Shown here: positions 1 to 6,076 of the stretch, piece by piece
Position numbering within the stretch: position 1 is the first letter of the stretch
Layout of the letters: each line of letters opens with the position of its first letter
From: Kiritimatiellia bacterium
Lineage (GTDB): Bacteria; Verrucomicrobiota; Kiritimatiellia; RFP12; UBA1067
Reading direction: 5' to 3'
NCBI GenBank assembly: GCA_028707675.1
Contig: JAQWAM010000093.1
Location: 1 to 6,076, forward strand
Length of the DNA stretch: 6,076 nucleotides
Program-made: the position numbers and the translations under genes
The notes under the pieces: model-generated
Told to the model about the DNA's origin: nothing
Database searches by the model: none
Seen by the model: only the letters and a program-made list of their open reading frames with translations

Positions 1-104
1 AACGCAACGTGTCAGATCGCGCCATCTTACCGTACCTCAGTTTCCTCACCATGCCCGGCAACTTAGCACAGCCCCCCCGGCAGCGTCAATACTATTTCTT
101 ATTT

Positions 105-1347
105 TCAGGGCTGACCCCGATACCCTCTTTCAGGATCGATGACGCGCGTCGCCGGATCGTCCAGCACGGCAAAGGAAACCTTGTGGCCGTTGTCGAAGCG
201 CAACCAGTAGTAGCCGCGCGGCAATGCGGCAAGCGTCAGGGCCTCCCCCTTCGGCCATGCGCCCTTCGAGAGCTCACGCCCGTACCAGTCGGTCAGCGCG
301 TAGGCTGTGCCGTCCGCCACGGCCTGTTCGCACGCGCGGACGAATCGCGGCTTTGCGCCGACGAAGAACACGCCGCCGGGCCCTTCGGGGAGGATGCGCG
401 CCGTCAGCTGTCCGCCCGTCACCCGCACGCCGCTCGGTGCGCGCACACGCCCCGCCACCGTCACGTTTCCAACGGCGTCCAGGGCGTCCGCAAAGACATT
501 TTCGCGCCCCGTGAAGGTGAACGTCACGCCTTTCCCTTCGGCACGGAACGTGAAGTCGTTCGCGCGGCACGTGACGCCGCCCGCAAACGTGAGGTGCGCG
601 CGGGCGCGGATCAGCCCGTCGTTCGCGCCGCGTCCGGCGGACACGACCTTGCCCCACAGCACGACGGGACGCGTCGCCGTCGTCTCCAGCCACGCGACAT
701 CGGCCGGACGGTAGCCCTGCAGCAGGGCAATCTTTCCGTGGACGTTCGCCGACTGGAGCGAGCCGTTGAAACTGTAGGGCGCGATCAGGATGCGCGCGTT
801 CGTGCCCTTCGAATTGTCCACGACGATTCGCGTCGCCGCGCCGCCCATCGGATTGCACGGCGCCATGCCCCCGTGCCAGAGAGGCTGGCGGAAGGCGAGC
901 TGACCCGCCTCGACCCGGAACGTCCCCGCAAACGCGCCGTTCGCGCCGCTCAGCGTGAAGGAGTCTTTCGCGCACACACGGAGCGTGCCCGTGCCGACGA
1001 GCGGATAGGCGAGTTCGGCCTCGCCCTCGGTCCGAACGGCGACATCGCCCGCGACGTCCACGGGATTGCCGCGATGGATCTGCCGCGCCGAACCGGCGAG
1101 CGTCAGGCCGCCCAGCTTGAAGTTCACCAGGTCGTTGACGAACGTGCAGGGCTGCGTTCCGTCTGTCGTGAAGGACAGGCCAGTCGCCGTCCTGCGGAAG
1201 CGTTCCGCCCCAGTTTGCCGCGTTCGCGTAGCGGCCATCGCCACCGCTGCCCGTCCAGACGAGCGTCCGCGCAACGGCGAGATGTGTCCAAAGCGCCGAA
1301 AGCAGCCCCGCCACCGCCAACCGCCCGAAAAGCAAAAGCCTTTCCAT
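105..1347 (-). pseudogene. Frameshifted gene for an exported beta-rich surface protein
   Basis: Reading leftward from ATG at 1347-1345, the first 26 residues form a signal peptide: MER, a hydrophobic stretch, then the cleavage-type end LAVA. The mature start TLVWTGSGGDGRYANAANWGG is typical of PVC-phylum surface proteins with autotransporter-associated beta-strand repeats. After GTLPQDGDW the frame is lost. Homology-like sequence resumes one base further on as LSFTTDGTQPCTFVNDL and runs to TGA at 107-105. Removing one C from the GGCC at about 1178-1181 joins the two parts into one protein of about 414 residues. The middle shows beta-rich repeats such as KDSFTLSGANGAFAGTFRVE. The C-terminal part (YYWLRFDNGHKVSFAVLDDPATR) looks like a beta-sandwich that in related proteins leads into a further domain, so the stop may mark a second truncation. 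No clear Shine-Dalgarno precedes the start. Function is unknown; attachment or polysaccharide interaction at the cell surface is only a guess. The frameshift could be an assembly error. Confidence 0.65.
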
Positions 1348-1349
1348 AT

Positions 1350-1769
1350 TTGCTAGCAGAAAATAAAGCTTGCCAAGACAAAGTATCCCAGCTTCGTGTT
1401 AACTTGGAAGACCTTGGAAGAAAACGACAAGCTCTTGAAAATGATGCTTCTATTCGAGACACGCTGATTCGCCGATCCCAAATGACACGAGAACTCAAAG
1501 AGGCCCTTAAATGTGTTTTTGATGCATTTAAAACAGAGGCAGCAACAGATCTCGGAATCCAAGCAACAAACATAATGAAGCTTTTGCTTGATACCGAAGG
1601 TATGACAAATCTAAAAGAAATTATCGTAGAAAGAGATTACTCTTTGCAAATGTGCGACCAATGGAATGGGCAGTTTCTTGCGAACATATCCGCTGGGCAG
1701 AGACAAATCATGTCAATCGCCTTTATTACTGCTCTCGCCAGAGCGGCATCAGGTGGTTCTGTCCTTGAG
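1350..1769 (+). pseudogene. C-terminal fragment of an SMC/DndD-type AAA ATPase, both ends missing
   Basis: The frame with codons starting at 1350 encodes a heptad-rich coiled coil (about 1365-1500, e.g. KVSQLRVNLEDLGRKRQALE). A region ending in IIVERDYSLQMCDQWNG follows, then the ABC-type signature NISAGQRQ (SAGQRQ codons 1689-1706) and an helix ITALARAASGGSVLE. In related ATPases (DndD, AAA_23/AAA_27 and other RecN/SMC-like defence ATPases, from memory) SVLE is followed at once by the Walker B strand with MDTPFGRL. Here it continues as unrelated ITLQPG and stops at 1821-1823. The N-terminal Walker A domain is also absent, because sequence left of about 1347 is the opposite-strand surface-protein gene. 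Without Walker A and Walker B it cannot hydrolyse ATP, so it is read as a relic of an older defence or repair gene. It is AT-rich, unlike both neighbours. The exact left limit is uncertain by about 20 bases. The frame stays open leftward to about position 9, but only as a shadow of the minus-strand gene. Confidence 0.75.
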
Positions 1770-1795
1770 ATAACTTTGCAGCCTGGTATTTGCCG

Positions 1796-1824
1796 TTCAC
1801 TTTGCTTTAAGTTTGTTGTATAAT
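1796..1824 (+). promoter_or_regulatory. Predicted sigma70-type promoter of the three-gene operon
   Basis: TTCACT at 1796-1801 matches the -35 consensus at four of six positions. It is followed after exactly 17 bp by a perfect TATAAT at 1819-1824. Transcription would begin near 1831 and leave a leader of about 115 bases before the ATG at 1945. No other convincing promoter is seen before the operon. The -10 box contains the stop codon of the upstream ATPase relic, so the promoter lies in sequence brought in at or after that gene's truncation. PVC bacteria use sigma70-like promoters, but this has no experimental support here. Confidence 0.5.
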
Positions 1825-1897
1825 ATTTAGACAATTTTGTGTAATCTTAAAAGAGCGGGTTGCGTATGTTAAATTAATTGAGTAAGCGGAGTGATTT

Positions 1898-1931
1898 TTT
1901 TTGGTACATAGCGGTGCAAAAGTACCGAAAA
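1898..1931 (+). promoter_or_regulatory. Leader hairpin overlapping the ribosome binding site
   Basis: TTTTTGGTAC (1898-1907) pairs with GTACCGAAAA (1922-1931) to form a 10-bp stem with one U-G wobble and a 14-base loop. The 3' arm runs into the purine-rich AAAAGGA ahead of the start codon at 1945, so folding would hide the first four bases of the site. This layout suits translational control or an operator; the DNA palindrome could also bind the winged-helix protein encoded next. It is not a typical terminator, because the T run precedes the stem. Confidence 0.35.
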
Positions 1932-1934
1932 GGA
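1928..1934 (+). promoter_or_regulatory. Ribosome binding site of the first operon gene
   Basis: AAAAGGA ends 10 bases before ATG at 1945, slightly farther than ideal. It supports that start over the out-of-frame ATG at 1935. It is the only recognisable Shine-Dalgarno in the operon; the two downstream genes start inside ATGA overlaps. Confidence 0.5.
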
Positions 1935-1944
1935 ATGCCTTGAC

Positions 1945-2781
1945 ATGGACAATACTGGCAAAAAGAGTAGAAAATTCCAGGTGTGCAACGGGTATCTGCT
2001 CGAGTTCGAGCAGCTTGCGCGCGTGCTGAGTTTCCTTGCTGAGAATAGCGAACTAAAGAAGGTCAGTCGCGATGCGTTGGTGGAAGGCACGGGACTGGCG
2101 AATCGGCAGATCGAGAGTTTGGTGAGTGTGGGTGCGGCCATGGGGTTGATTCGCCCGGGGAACCAGGTGCTGACACCGGCGGGGCGGGTGGTCGCCAAGC
2201 ACGATGTTTTTATCGAGGCGCGGGGCACGCTGGAATGGTGCCATTACATCGGCTCGGGGTCCCACCGGAATCTGATCTGGTACGAGATTTTCAACACAAT
2301 CCTGCCGAATGAGCCTGCCATGACAGCGGATGGCTGGATGGCTTTCCTGCGAGGGACTCTGGCTGGCCAGTATACGGATCGCACGATCGGGAAACATCTG
2401 CGTCAAGAGGTGCGGTTCGTGGCTGATGCCTATCTCAATCGGAACTTCAGGAAATTGGGTGTCTTGCACGAAACCAGCGATGGGAAACTTTACCGGCGGC
2501 GTGTGGCCGAAATCACGCCAAAGATCATGACGGCTATGATCTATGATTTCGGCCGGCGCTCGGGGGCGGAGCTGCTGCAAGTCGACGCTCTCGTGACTCA
2601 ACCAGGCGCACCGGGCGCGGTCTTTGCGATGGAACCGGAAGCTCTCCGCCAGATCTCTGAGGCGCTGCACCGCAATCGGTGGCTTCGCTATGAATCCACA
2701 CACAACCTGGACCAGATTCGACTGCATACAGATTTCTCCGCGGTGGACTTCCTGACCGACTATTACAATGATGAAAAATGA
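1945..2781 (+). CDS. Winged-helix protein resembling the DUF4007 family, first gene of the operon
   Basis: The protein has 278 residues. The N-terminal part (10-31, KFQVCNGYLLEFEQLARVL) is followed by a winged helix-turn-helix at about 40-83: VSRDALVEGTGLANRQIESL, GLI, then the wing-like LTPAGRVV. Next come GTLEWCHY (94-101) and NLIWYEIFN (109-117), an alpha-helical middle, and PGAPGAVFAMEPEAL (221-234) near the C-terminus. This order (helix-turn-helix, LTPxG, GTLxxxHY, WYxxFN, SPGxVF-like) resembles my memory of DUF4007 proteins, which occur in defence islands and beside phosphorothioation genes. The usual DUF4007 opening GHETFxxRxxWLxKG is not present, so this would be a divergent member or a sister family. 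No enzymatic motif is visible. A DNA-binding accessory or regulatory role for the modification system is inferred. The start follows AAAAGGA, and the stop overlaps the next start by four bases. It has no transmembrane segment or signal peptide. It could instead be an unnamed winged-helix family. Confidence 0.85.
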   Translation: MDNTGKKSRKFQVCNGYLLEFEQLARVLSFLAENSELKKVSRDALVEGTGLANRQIESLVSVGAAMGLIRPGNQVLTPAGRVVAKHDVFIEARGTLEWCHYIGSGSHRNLIWYEIFNTILPNEPAMTADGWMAFLRGTLAGQYTDRTIGKHLRQEVRFVADAYLNRNFRKLGVLHETSDGKLYRRRVAEITPKIMTAMIYDFGRRSGAELLQVDALVTQPGAPGAVFAMEPEALRQISEALHRNRWLRYESTHNLDQIRLHTDFSAVDFLTDYYNDEK

Positions 2782-2789
2782 ATGATGCG
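2767..2789 (+). repeat. Possible degenerate copy of the ATGATGAA repeat at a gene junction
   Basis: AATGATGAA (2767-2775) equals the first nine bases of the two repeat arms inside the methyltransferase, and ATGAATGATG (2778-2787) matches an internal part of the 4949 copy. Its codons read NDE in the same frame as in the other copies. It covers the last codons of the winged-helix gene and the start of the next gene. The match is short and could be chance. Confidence 0.25.
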
Positions 2790-3239
2790 ATTGATATATT
2801 GACATTGGCATCGGAATTGCCGCGGCGGCGGGCCTGCCGGGCACTGATTGTGCTTACGGAAGATGCAGGGGGACAGCAGGAGTGGGCTGGCAGGCTGGCG
2901 GAGCGTGCCGGAGGCAGGCATTTGGACGTCCTGGATCGCTTTGTACAGGATGAAAAGCTCAGCAGCCGGATTTCAACCTTCGGCGTGAATGATCTCTTTT
3001 CGCTGCTGTCCACCGAAGACGGAAAGCTGGTTGTCGCGACAGGGTTCGAGTTTTTGCGCGCTTCCTGGGTTGCCCGATCTGGAGCCATGACTGATTTTGC
3101 CAAGCAGGCTGAATTCTGGTCAAAATCTCCCTCCCTGATTCTAGTGACGCAGAAAGACGCGACACTTTCGAAGCTCGGCGCGAGCAAGCGTTTTCAATAC
3201 ACCTACGTGGTGGATCAACGGGATACCCTGGCTTTATGA
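2778..3239 (+). CDS. Small protein with a BrxF-like layout but no Walker A motif
   Basis: The protein has 153 residues. Strand ALIVLTEDAGG (22-32) stands where a P-loop would be, followed by helix QQEWAGRLAERAG and strand HLDVL. A second strand KLVVATGFEFL (83-93) sits where Walker B would be, and a third, LILVTQKD (120-127), comes after a helix. This alternating strand-helix order matches my memory of BrxF, the P-loop protein of about 150 residues in BREX type 3 that ends with a DNxELLF strand and a late beta-strand. Here GxxxxGK[ST] is absent and the acidic Walker B residue is missing. It is therefore likely a non-hydrolysing relative or a convergent fold, acting perhaps as a structural partner of the methyltransferase. 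Its start overlaps the previous stop (ATGA, 2778-2781), and its stop overlaps the next start (ATGA, 3236-3239). No Shine-Dalgarno is visible, so translation is probably coupled. The gene is surely real from its fit between two overlaps; its family is uncertain. Confidence 0.85.
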   Translation: MNDAIDILTLASELPRRRACRALIVLTEDAGGQQEWAGRLAERAGGRHLDVLDRFVQDEKLSSRISTFGVNDLFSLLSTEDGKLVVATGFEFLRASWVARSGAMTDFAKQAEFWSKSPSLILVTQKDATLSKLGASKRFQYTYVVDQRDTLAL

Positions 3240-6076
3240 GAAACAACGGACTATTCAGCACCCTCTTCCTCGACGACCTGAAAGATGAGGTCGAGCTTGA
3301 TGACATGGCCAAGGGCCGGATGGCGACCCTGGGGCACGCCTGGAAGAACCGCAAGGCGGACGATTCCGCGGCCCTGTGGGACAGCTTTCTGAAACAGGCC
3401 CTGGGCTATCTGAACTTTGTGCCCGCGAACCAGCCGGTCGCCAAGGGAATGTACCCGCTTTTCGAGGACTATGGCTTCACTGAGTGCCTTTCTGTGCTGT
3501 ACTTGGTCGAGCCCGGCAGCGACCTGGACGACACCGCCGTGGGACGCTTCTGGCCGGCCAAGCTGATTGCGGAACTAAAAAAACGCAAGTTGAACTGGGG
3601 CATACTAACCAATGGCGGCACCTGGCGCCTCTACTCACTGAAGAGCTCACGCCCGTTTGAGGACTACGTGGAACTCCCCTTGGCGGATGCGTTGGCGGGC
3701 GCTGATGAAGGCGAGTACGGCCTCTTTGAGCGCTTCTTCCACCTCGACTCCTTTATTTGGAATGATGAAAGCGGAATGCGGAATGTGGAATCAGAACATT
3801 CATCACTCAGCACTCATCATTCATCATTTTCCGAACGGCAGGCAGGAGTCTACACCTGTCGGCTAGACGAAGACCGCGATGCATCCGAGAGTGTGCTGGA
3901 GGAATGGGTCAAGAAGCCGCTTCTGGCCCAGGTCGACGAAGTCCTGCAATACCTCTGCAACGGTTTCATTCTGGACACTAAGAAGAGCGGCGAGGAGTAC
4001 ACCGAGGAGGAGCGACGGGAGATCTTCGAGAGCGCGGTCAAGCTGCTGTATCGCTGCCTCTTCCTTTTCTACGCCGAGGCCCGCCGTTTGCTGCCGTCCG
4101 AAGAATCCAAGTCAGAAGCCTACCGTGCGGAGCTGTCCATTCACGCCCTCTGCGAAGAAGCCCGGAAATTCAAGTGGGGTCAGCGGGATGATCATCAAGA
4201 CTTCGACCTCTGGCAGCATCTCAAGGGCCTGGTGGCGGCCGTCAATGATGGTGATCCTCAATACGGGATCATGGGATACAATGGCGGCCTGTTTGACGAC
4301 TCTGAAGAGAAGTTTTTGGGCGCACACCGCCTGAGGAACGATTTCCTGTCCCGCGCGCTGTATCTGCTTGCCTACGTTGAGCCCTACAACAACGACGCCG
4401 ACGACGAGTACGAGATCCCCTACGAAGATTTGGAAGTCCGCCACTTGGGAGAACTGTACGAAAACATCCTGGAGTTCAGTGTGTCCCTCTGCGATGCCGA
4501 TCGGCTGCGCCGCCGCACCAAGAAGGGCGTTCAGATTCTCCTGGCGTCCGAGAACAAGCGGCAGGAACACGACACCCTGATCAGGAAAGGCGATGTCTAC
4601 TTCGGGGAGTCCGCCCTGGAACGCAAGCAGAGCGGCTCCTATTACACGCCGGAGGCGCTCGTTCGTTTTCTCAACGAGAAAGCCATCATCGTCCCGTTGC
4701 GTGAGCGATTCGACACCGACTACAGGCCCCGCTTCGCGCAGTTTCTGGAGAGCATCGAGAAAGGCGTGCAGCAGAGCGATGTGAAGGGCGCGGCGCGTTC
4801 CGCGGTGGCCCAGGTGCAGCGCTTTGTGGAGGATGTCGTGTTGGAGTTCCGGGTGTGCGATCCCGCCATGGGAAGCGGGCACTTTCTTGTGGATGCCGCC
4901 AACCAGATGGCAGGGTTGGTGATGGATTTCCTTGCGGAAATCCCCACCAATGATGAATGCGGAATGATGAATGATGAATCTTCCGGATTGGATATTGTGT
5001 CGCTGCGGCGGCGTATTACGCGGAATTGCCTGTATGGCGTGGATCTGAACCCACTAGCCGTCAATCTTGCCAAGCTCTCGCTATGGCTCAACTGCTTTGC
5101 CGTTAATCACAAGCTGACCTTCCTGGATCATCACCTGCGCTGCGGCAACAGCCTGATCGGTATTCGGACGCTCGACCAGCTCAAGCGCATCCCCAAGCGA
5201 AAGAAGGACGGCAAGAAGAAGCAGGAAGAGAGCTGGTTCGACCTGGATGACCTCTCCACCGCCCTGGGAGACGCGGCGGAACGGGTGTCGCATATTACCG
5301 AGATCGATGAAGACGACACCGATCGGCAGAAAGATGAATACGATTCGTCACGCCACGAAATTGCGCGGATGAGACCGCTGGCGGACCTCTTTACCGCCTA
5401 CCTCATGGATAGCAACCTTGATCGCTCGACCTATGAACGCCTCTTCAATCATTTCACGGGCAAGAAGAGTCTGGATCCCATGTCCGACGAGGAGCTGGAA
5501 GCAGCCTGGGAGTCGGTTGAAGTCTATCGCGACTGGCATGACTTCTTTCACTGGGCTTTGGAATTTCCGGATGTGATGGGAGGCGATGAGCCTGGTTTTG
5601 ATGCCACGGTCGGCAATCCGCCCTGGGATATCGTGAAGCCCAACTCCCAGGAGTTCTTCTCGGCTTATGACCCGGCATTCCGAAGCTACAAGAAACAGAA
5701 AGCCAGCAAGGTTTCCGAGCAGTTGATGGAGAAGAATCCTGCTATCCGGAAGAAGTGGGAGGAGTACTGCGACGGCATAGCCAAACAGAGCGCATACGTC
5801 CGCGAGGAAGCAGCCTACGGTGCCGTTGGCAAAGGCGACATCAACACCTTCAAGTTGTTCCTGGAGCAGTTCTTCACGGTTCTTCGGAACAACGGTTGTA
5901 TGGGAATAGTAGTTCCCAGTGGCTTGTACAATGATAAGGGCTGTCTGCAGCTTCGTTCAATGTTCTTTGAGCAGAGCACTATCTACTGCCTATACGGGTA
6001 CGAAAATCGCTGGCCAACTGTGTTTACTGCAGTTGATAACCGATTCAAGTTTGTCGTCTTCTCTACGCGCAAGGGT
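3236..6076 (+). CDS. Large adenine-N6 DNA methyltransferase, PglX/DrmMI/type IIG class, 3' end outside window
   Basis: One open frame gives 947 residues with no stop. Residues 1-200 resemble the N-terminal nuclease-like domain of type IIG enzymes: GMYPLFED (71-78), LYLVEPGSDLDD (from about 88) and WGILTNGGTWRLYS (121-134). The usual PD and ExK are not there; E92 is followed by P and G. A helical region follows, then SYYTPEALV (468-476), which precedes the methylase core. Core motifs are SAM-binding motif I DPAMGSGHFL (542-551), YGVDLNPLAVNLAKLSLWL (from 600; D603 probably contacts SAM) and catalytic motif IV NPPW (794-797). After that comes IVVPSGLYND and, near the edge, YENRWPTVFTAVDNRFKF. 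NPPW marks amino-methyltransferases that form N6-methyladenine. A lysine-rich stretch lies at 650-663. The target-recognition domain must lie beyond the window; family members often reach 1,100-1,400 residues. The start is set by the ATGA overlap with the previous stop. Two in-frame repeat insertions occur at residues 176-199 and 572-582. The exact family is undecided between BREX PglX, DISARM DrmMI and a type IIG relative. Confidence 0.93.
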   Translation, partial: MRNNGLFSTLFLDDLKDEVELDDMAKGRMATLGHAWKNRKADDSAALWDSFLKQALGYLNFVPANQPVAKGMYPLFEDYGFTECLSVLYLVEPGSDLDDTAVGRFWPAKLIAELKKRKLNWGILTNGGTWRLYSLKSSRPFEDYVELPLADALAGADEGEYGLFERFFHLDSFIWNDESGMRNVESEHSSLSTHHSSFSERQAGVYTCRLDEDRDASESVLEEWVKKPLLAQVDEVLQYLCNGFILDTKKSGEEYTEEERREIFESAVKLLYRCLFLFYAEARRLLPSEESKSEAYRAELSIHALCEEARKFKWGQRDDHQDFDLWQHLKGLVAAVNDGDPQYGIMGYNGGLFDDSEEKFLGAHRLRNDFLSRALYLLAYVEPYNNDADDEYEIPYEDLEVRHLGELYENILEFSVSLCDADRLRRRTKKGVQILLASENKRQEHDTLIRKGDVYFGESALERKQSGSYYTPEALVRFLNEKAIIVPLRERFDTDYRPRFAQFLESIEKGVQQSDVKGAARSAVAQVQRFVEDVVLEFRVCDPAMGSGHFLVDAANQMAGLVMDFLAEIPTNDECGMMNDESSGLDIVSLRRRITRNCLYGVDLNPLAVNLAKLSLWLNCFAVNHKLTFLDHHLRCGNSLIGIRTLDQLKRIPKRKKDGKKKQEESWFDLDDLSTALGDAAERVSHITEIDEDDTDRQKDEYDSSRHEIARMRPLADLFTAYLMDSNLDRSTYERLFNHFTGKKSLDPMSDEELEAAWESVEVYRDWHDFFHWALEFPDVMGGDEPGFDATVGNPPWDIVKPNSQEFFSAYDPAFRSYKKQKASKVSEQLMEKNPAIRKKWEEYCDGIAKQSAYVREEAAYGAVGKGDINTFKLFLEQFFTVLRNNGCMGIVVPSGLYNDKGCLQLRSMFFEQSTIYCLYGYENRWPTVFTAVDNRFKFVVFSTRKG
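3759..3832 (+). repeat. Palindromic repeat inserted in frame within the methyltransferase gene
   Basis: The left arm GGAATGATGAA (3759-3769) is the imperfect reverse complement of TTCATCATTTTCC (3820-3832), with degenerate GGAATG-type units and CATCA/CTCATCATTCATC units between. The element is translated as NDESGMRNVES followed by a Ser/His-rich tail (residues 176-199) without breaking the frame. It sits in a low-conservation linker after the WGILTNG domain. Its 5' arm recurs at 4949. Similar ATGATGAAT/ATTCATCAT palindromes are scattered through many PVC and other environmental genomes, so it is probably a copy of a genome-wide element. Confidence 0.65.
4949..4980 (+). repeat. Second copy of the repeat arm in the methyltransferase gene
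   Basis: These 32 bases match 3761-3792 at 27 positions by hand alignment. They are read in the same frame, giving NDECGMMNDES against NDESGMRNVES. Only one arm is present here, with no complementary arm. It lies between motif I (542-551) and the conserved YGVDLNP segment (600-606), a loop of variable length in this family, so it probably does not harm the fold. Confidence 0.65.

Noticed and set aside
1..104. Terminator or small gene beyond the surface-protein stop
   Set aside because: No stem with a T run and no start with a ribosome binding site could be found; the C run at 71-77 alone means nothing.
9..1823. A plus-strand open frame of 604 codons across the left part
   Set aside because: Up to about 1345 it is an Arg/Ala-rich shadow of the GC-rich minus-strand gene, which has a signal peptide and family motifs. 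Only the end, from 1350, is real coding sequence, belonging to the ATPase relic.
1945..2781. Firm assignment to DUF4007 or to BrxA
   Set aside because: The GHETF opening of DUF4007 is missing and the typical BrxA opening is not seen. Only the general domain order supports a DUF4007 relation, so it is called resembling.
2053..2844. Minus-strand open frame of 263 codons opposite the first operon gene
   Set aside because: Its translation has no domain pattern and crosses the coupled junction of two genes with clear starts, overlaps and family features on the plus strand.
4112..4882. Minus-strand open frame of 256 codons opposite the methyltransferase
   Set aside because: It lies fully opposite conserved methylase motifs, including SYYTPE and DPAMGSG, and has no Shine-Dalgarno or recognisable domain.
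3759..4980. CRISPR array from the repeated ATGATGAA sequences
   Set aside because: Only two imperfect copies occur, about 1.2 kb apart, inside an uninterrupted gene and with no regular spacers.
3236..6076. A self-contained type IIG restriction-modification enzyme
   Set aside because: The methylase core fits, but the N-terminal nuclease-like domain lacks the ExK lysine, and two coupled accessory genes precede it. A modification-only subunit of a multi-gene system is more likely.

Overview
The window is the left part of a defence-type island next to a decayed, GC-rich host gene. The organism is probably an uncultured bacterium of the Verrucomicrobiota/Kiritimatiellota/Lentisphaerota (PVC) kind. 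Two things suggest this: a secreted protein with the tryptophan-rich start (WTGSGGDG, then NAANWGG) common in the large surface-protein families of those phyla, and short ATGATGAA-type palindromic repeats placed inside a coding region. This assignment is inference; no rRNA or tRNA is present to test it.

Left part (1-1347): a GC-rich gene on the minus strand encodes an exported beta-rich protein. It has a signal peptide and a single-base frameshift near 1180, and probably lacks its original 3' end. Bases 1-104 lie beyond its stop codon, and I see no gene there.

Middle (about 1350-1945): base composition drops abruptly to AT-rich. Bases 1350-1769 keep a C-terminal piece of an SMC/DndD-type ATPase, with coiled coil and signature motif. 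Both ends are lost; the right break falls just before the expected Walker B strand. A sigma70-like promoter (TTCACT, 17 bp, TATAAT) lies at the end of the relic. About 120 bp of untranslated leader follow, ending in a hairpin that pairs with part of the ribosome binding site of the next gene.

Right part (1945-6076): three plus-strand genes are joined by ATGA stop/start overlaps and look like one operon. They are (1) a 278-aa winged-helix protein resembling the DUF4007 family; (2) a 153-aa protein laid out like the small P-loop protein BrxF of BREX type 3 but without a Walker A lysine; and (3) a large adenine-N6 DNA methyltransferase, cut off by the window end after 947 codons, whose N-terminal nuclease-like domain has lost its ExK motif. 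Two copies of a 32-bp repeat arm sit in the same reading frame in loops of the methyltransferase.

The set fits a BREX/DISARM-like or phosphorothioation-associated modification system rather than a classical restriction enzyme: an accessory DNA-binding protein, a small nucleotide-fold partner and a modification methylase. No brxC, pglZ, helicase or phospholipase-D nuclease gene is visible, and the genes that would name the system must lie to the right of 6076. Its combination of parts does not match any system layout I can recall with certainty.
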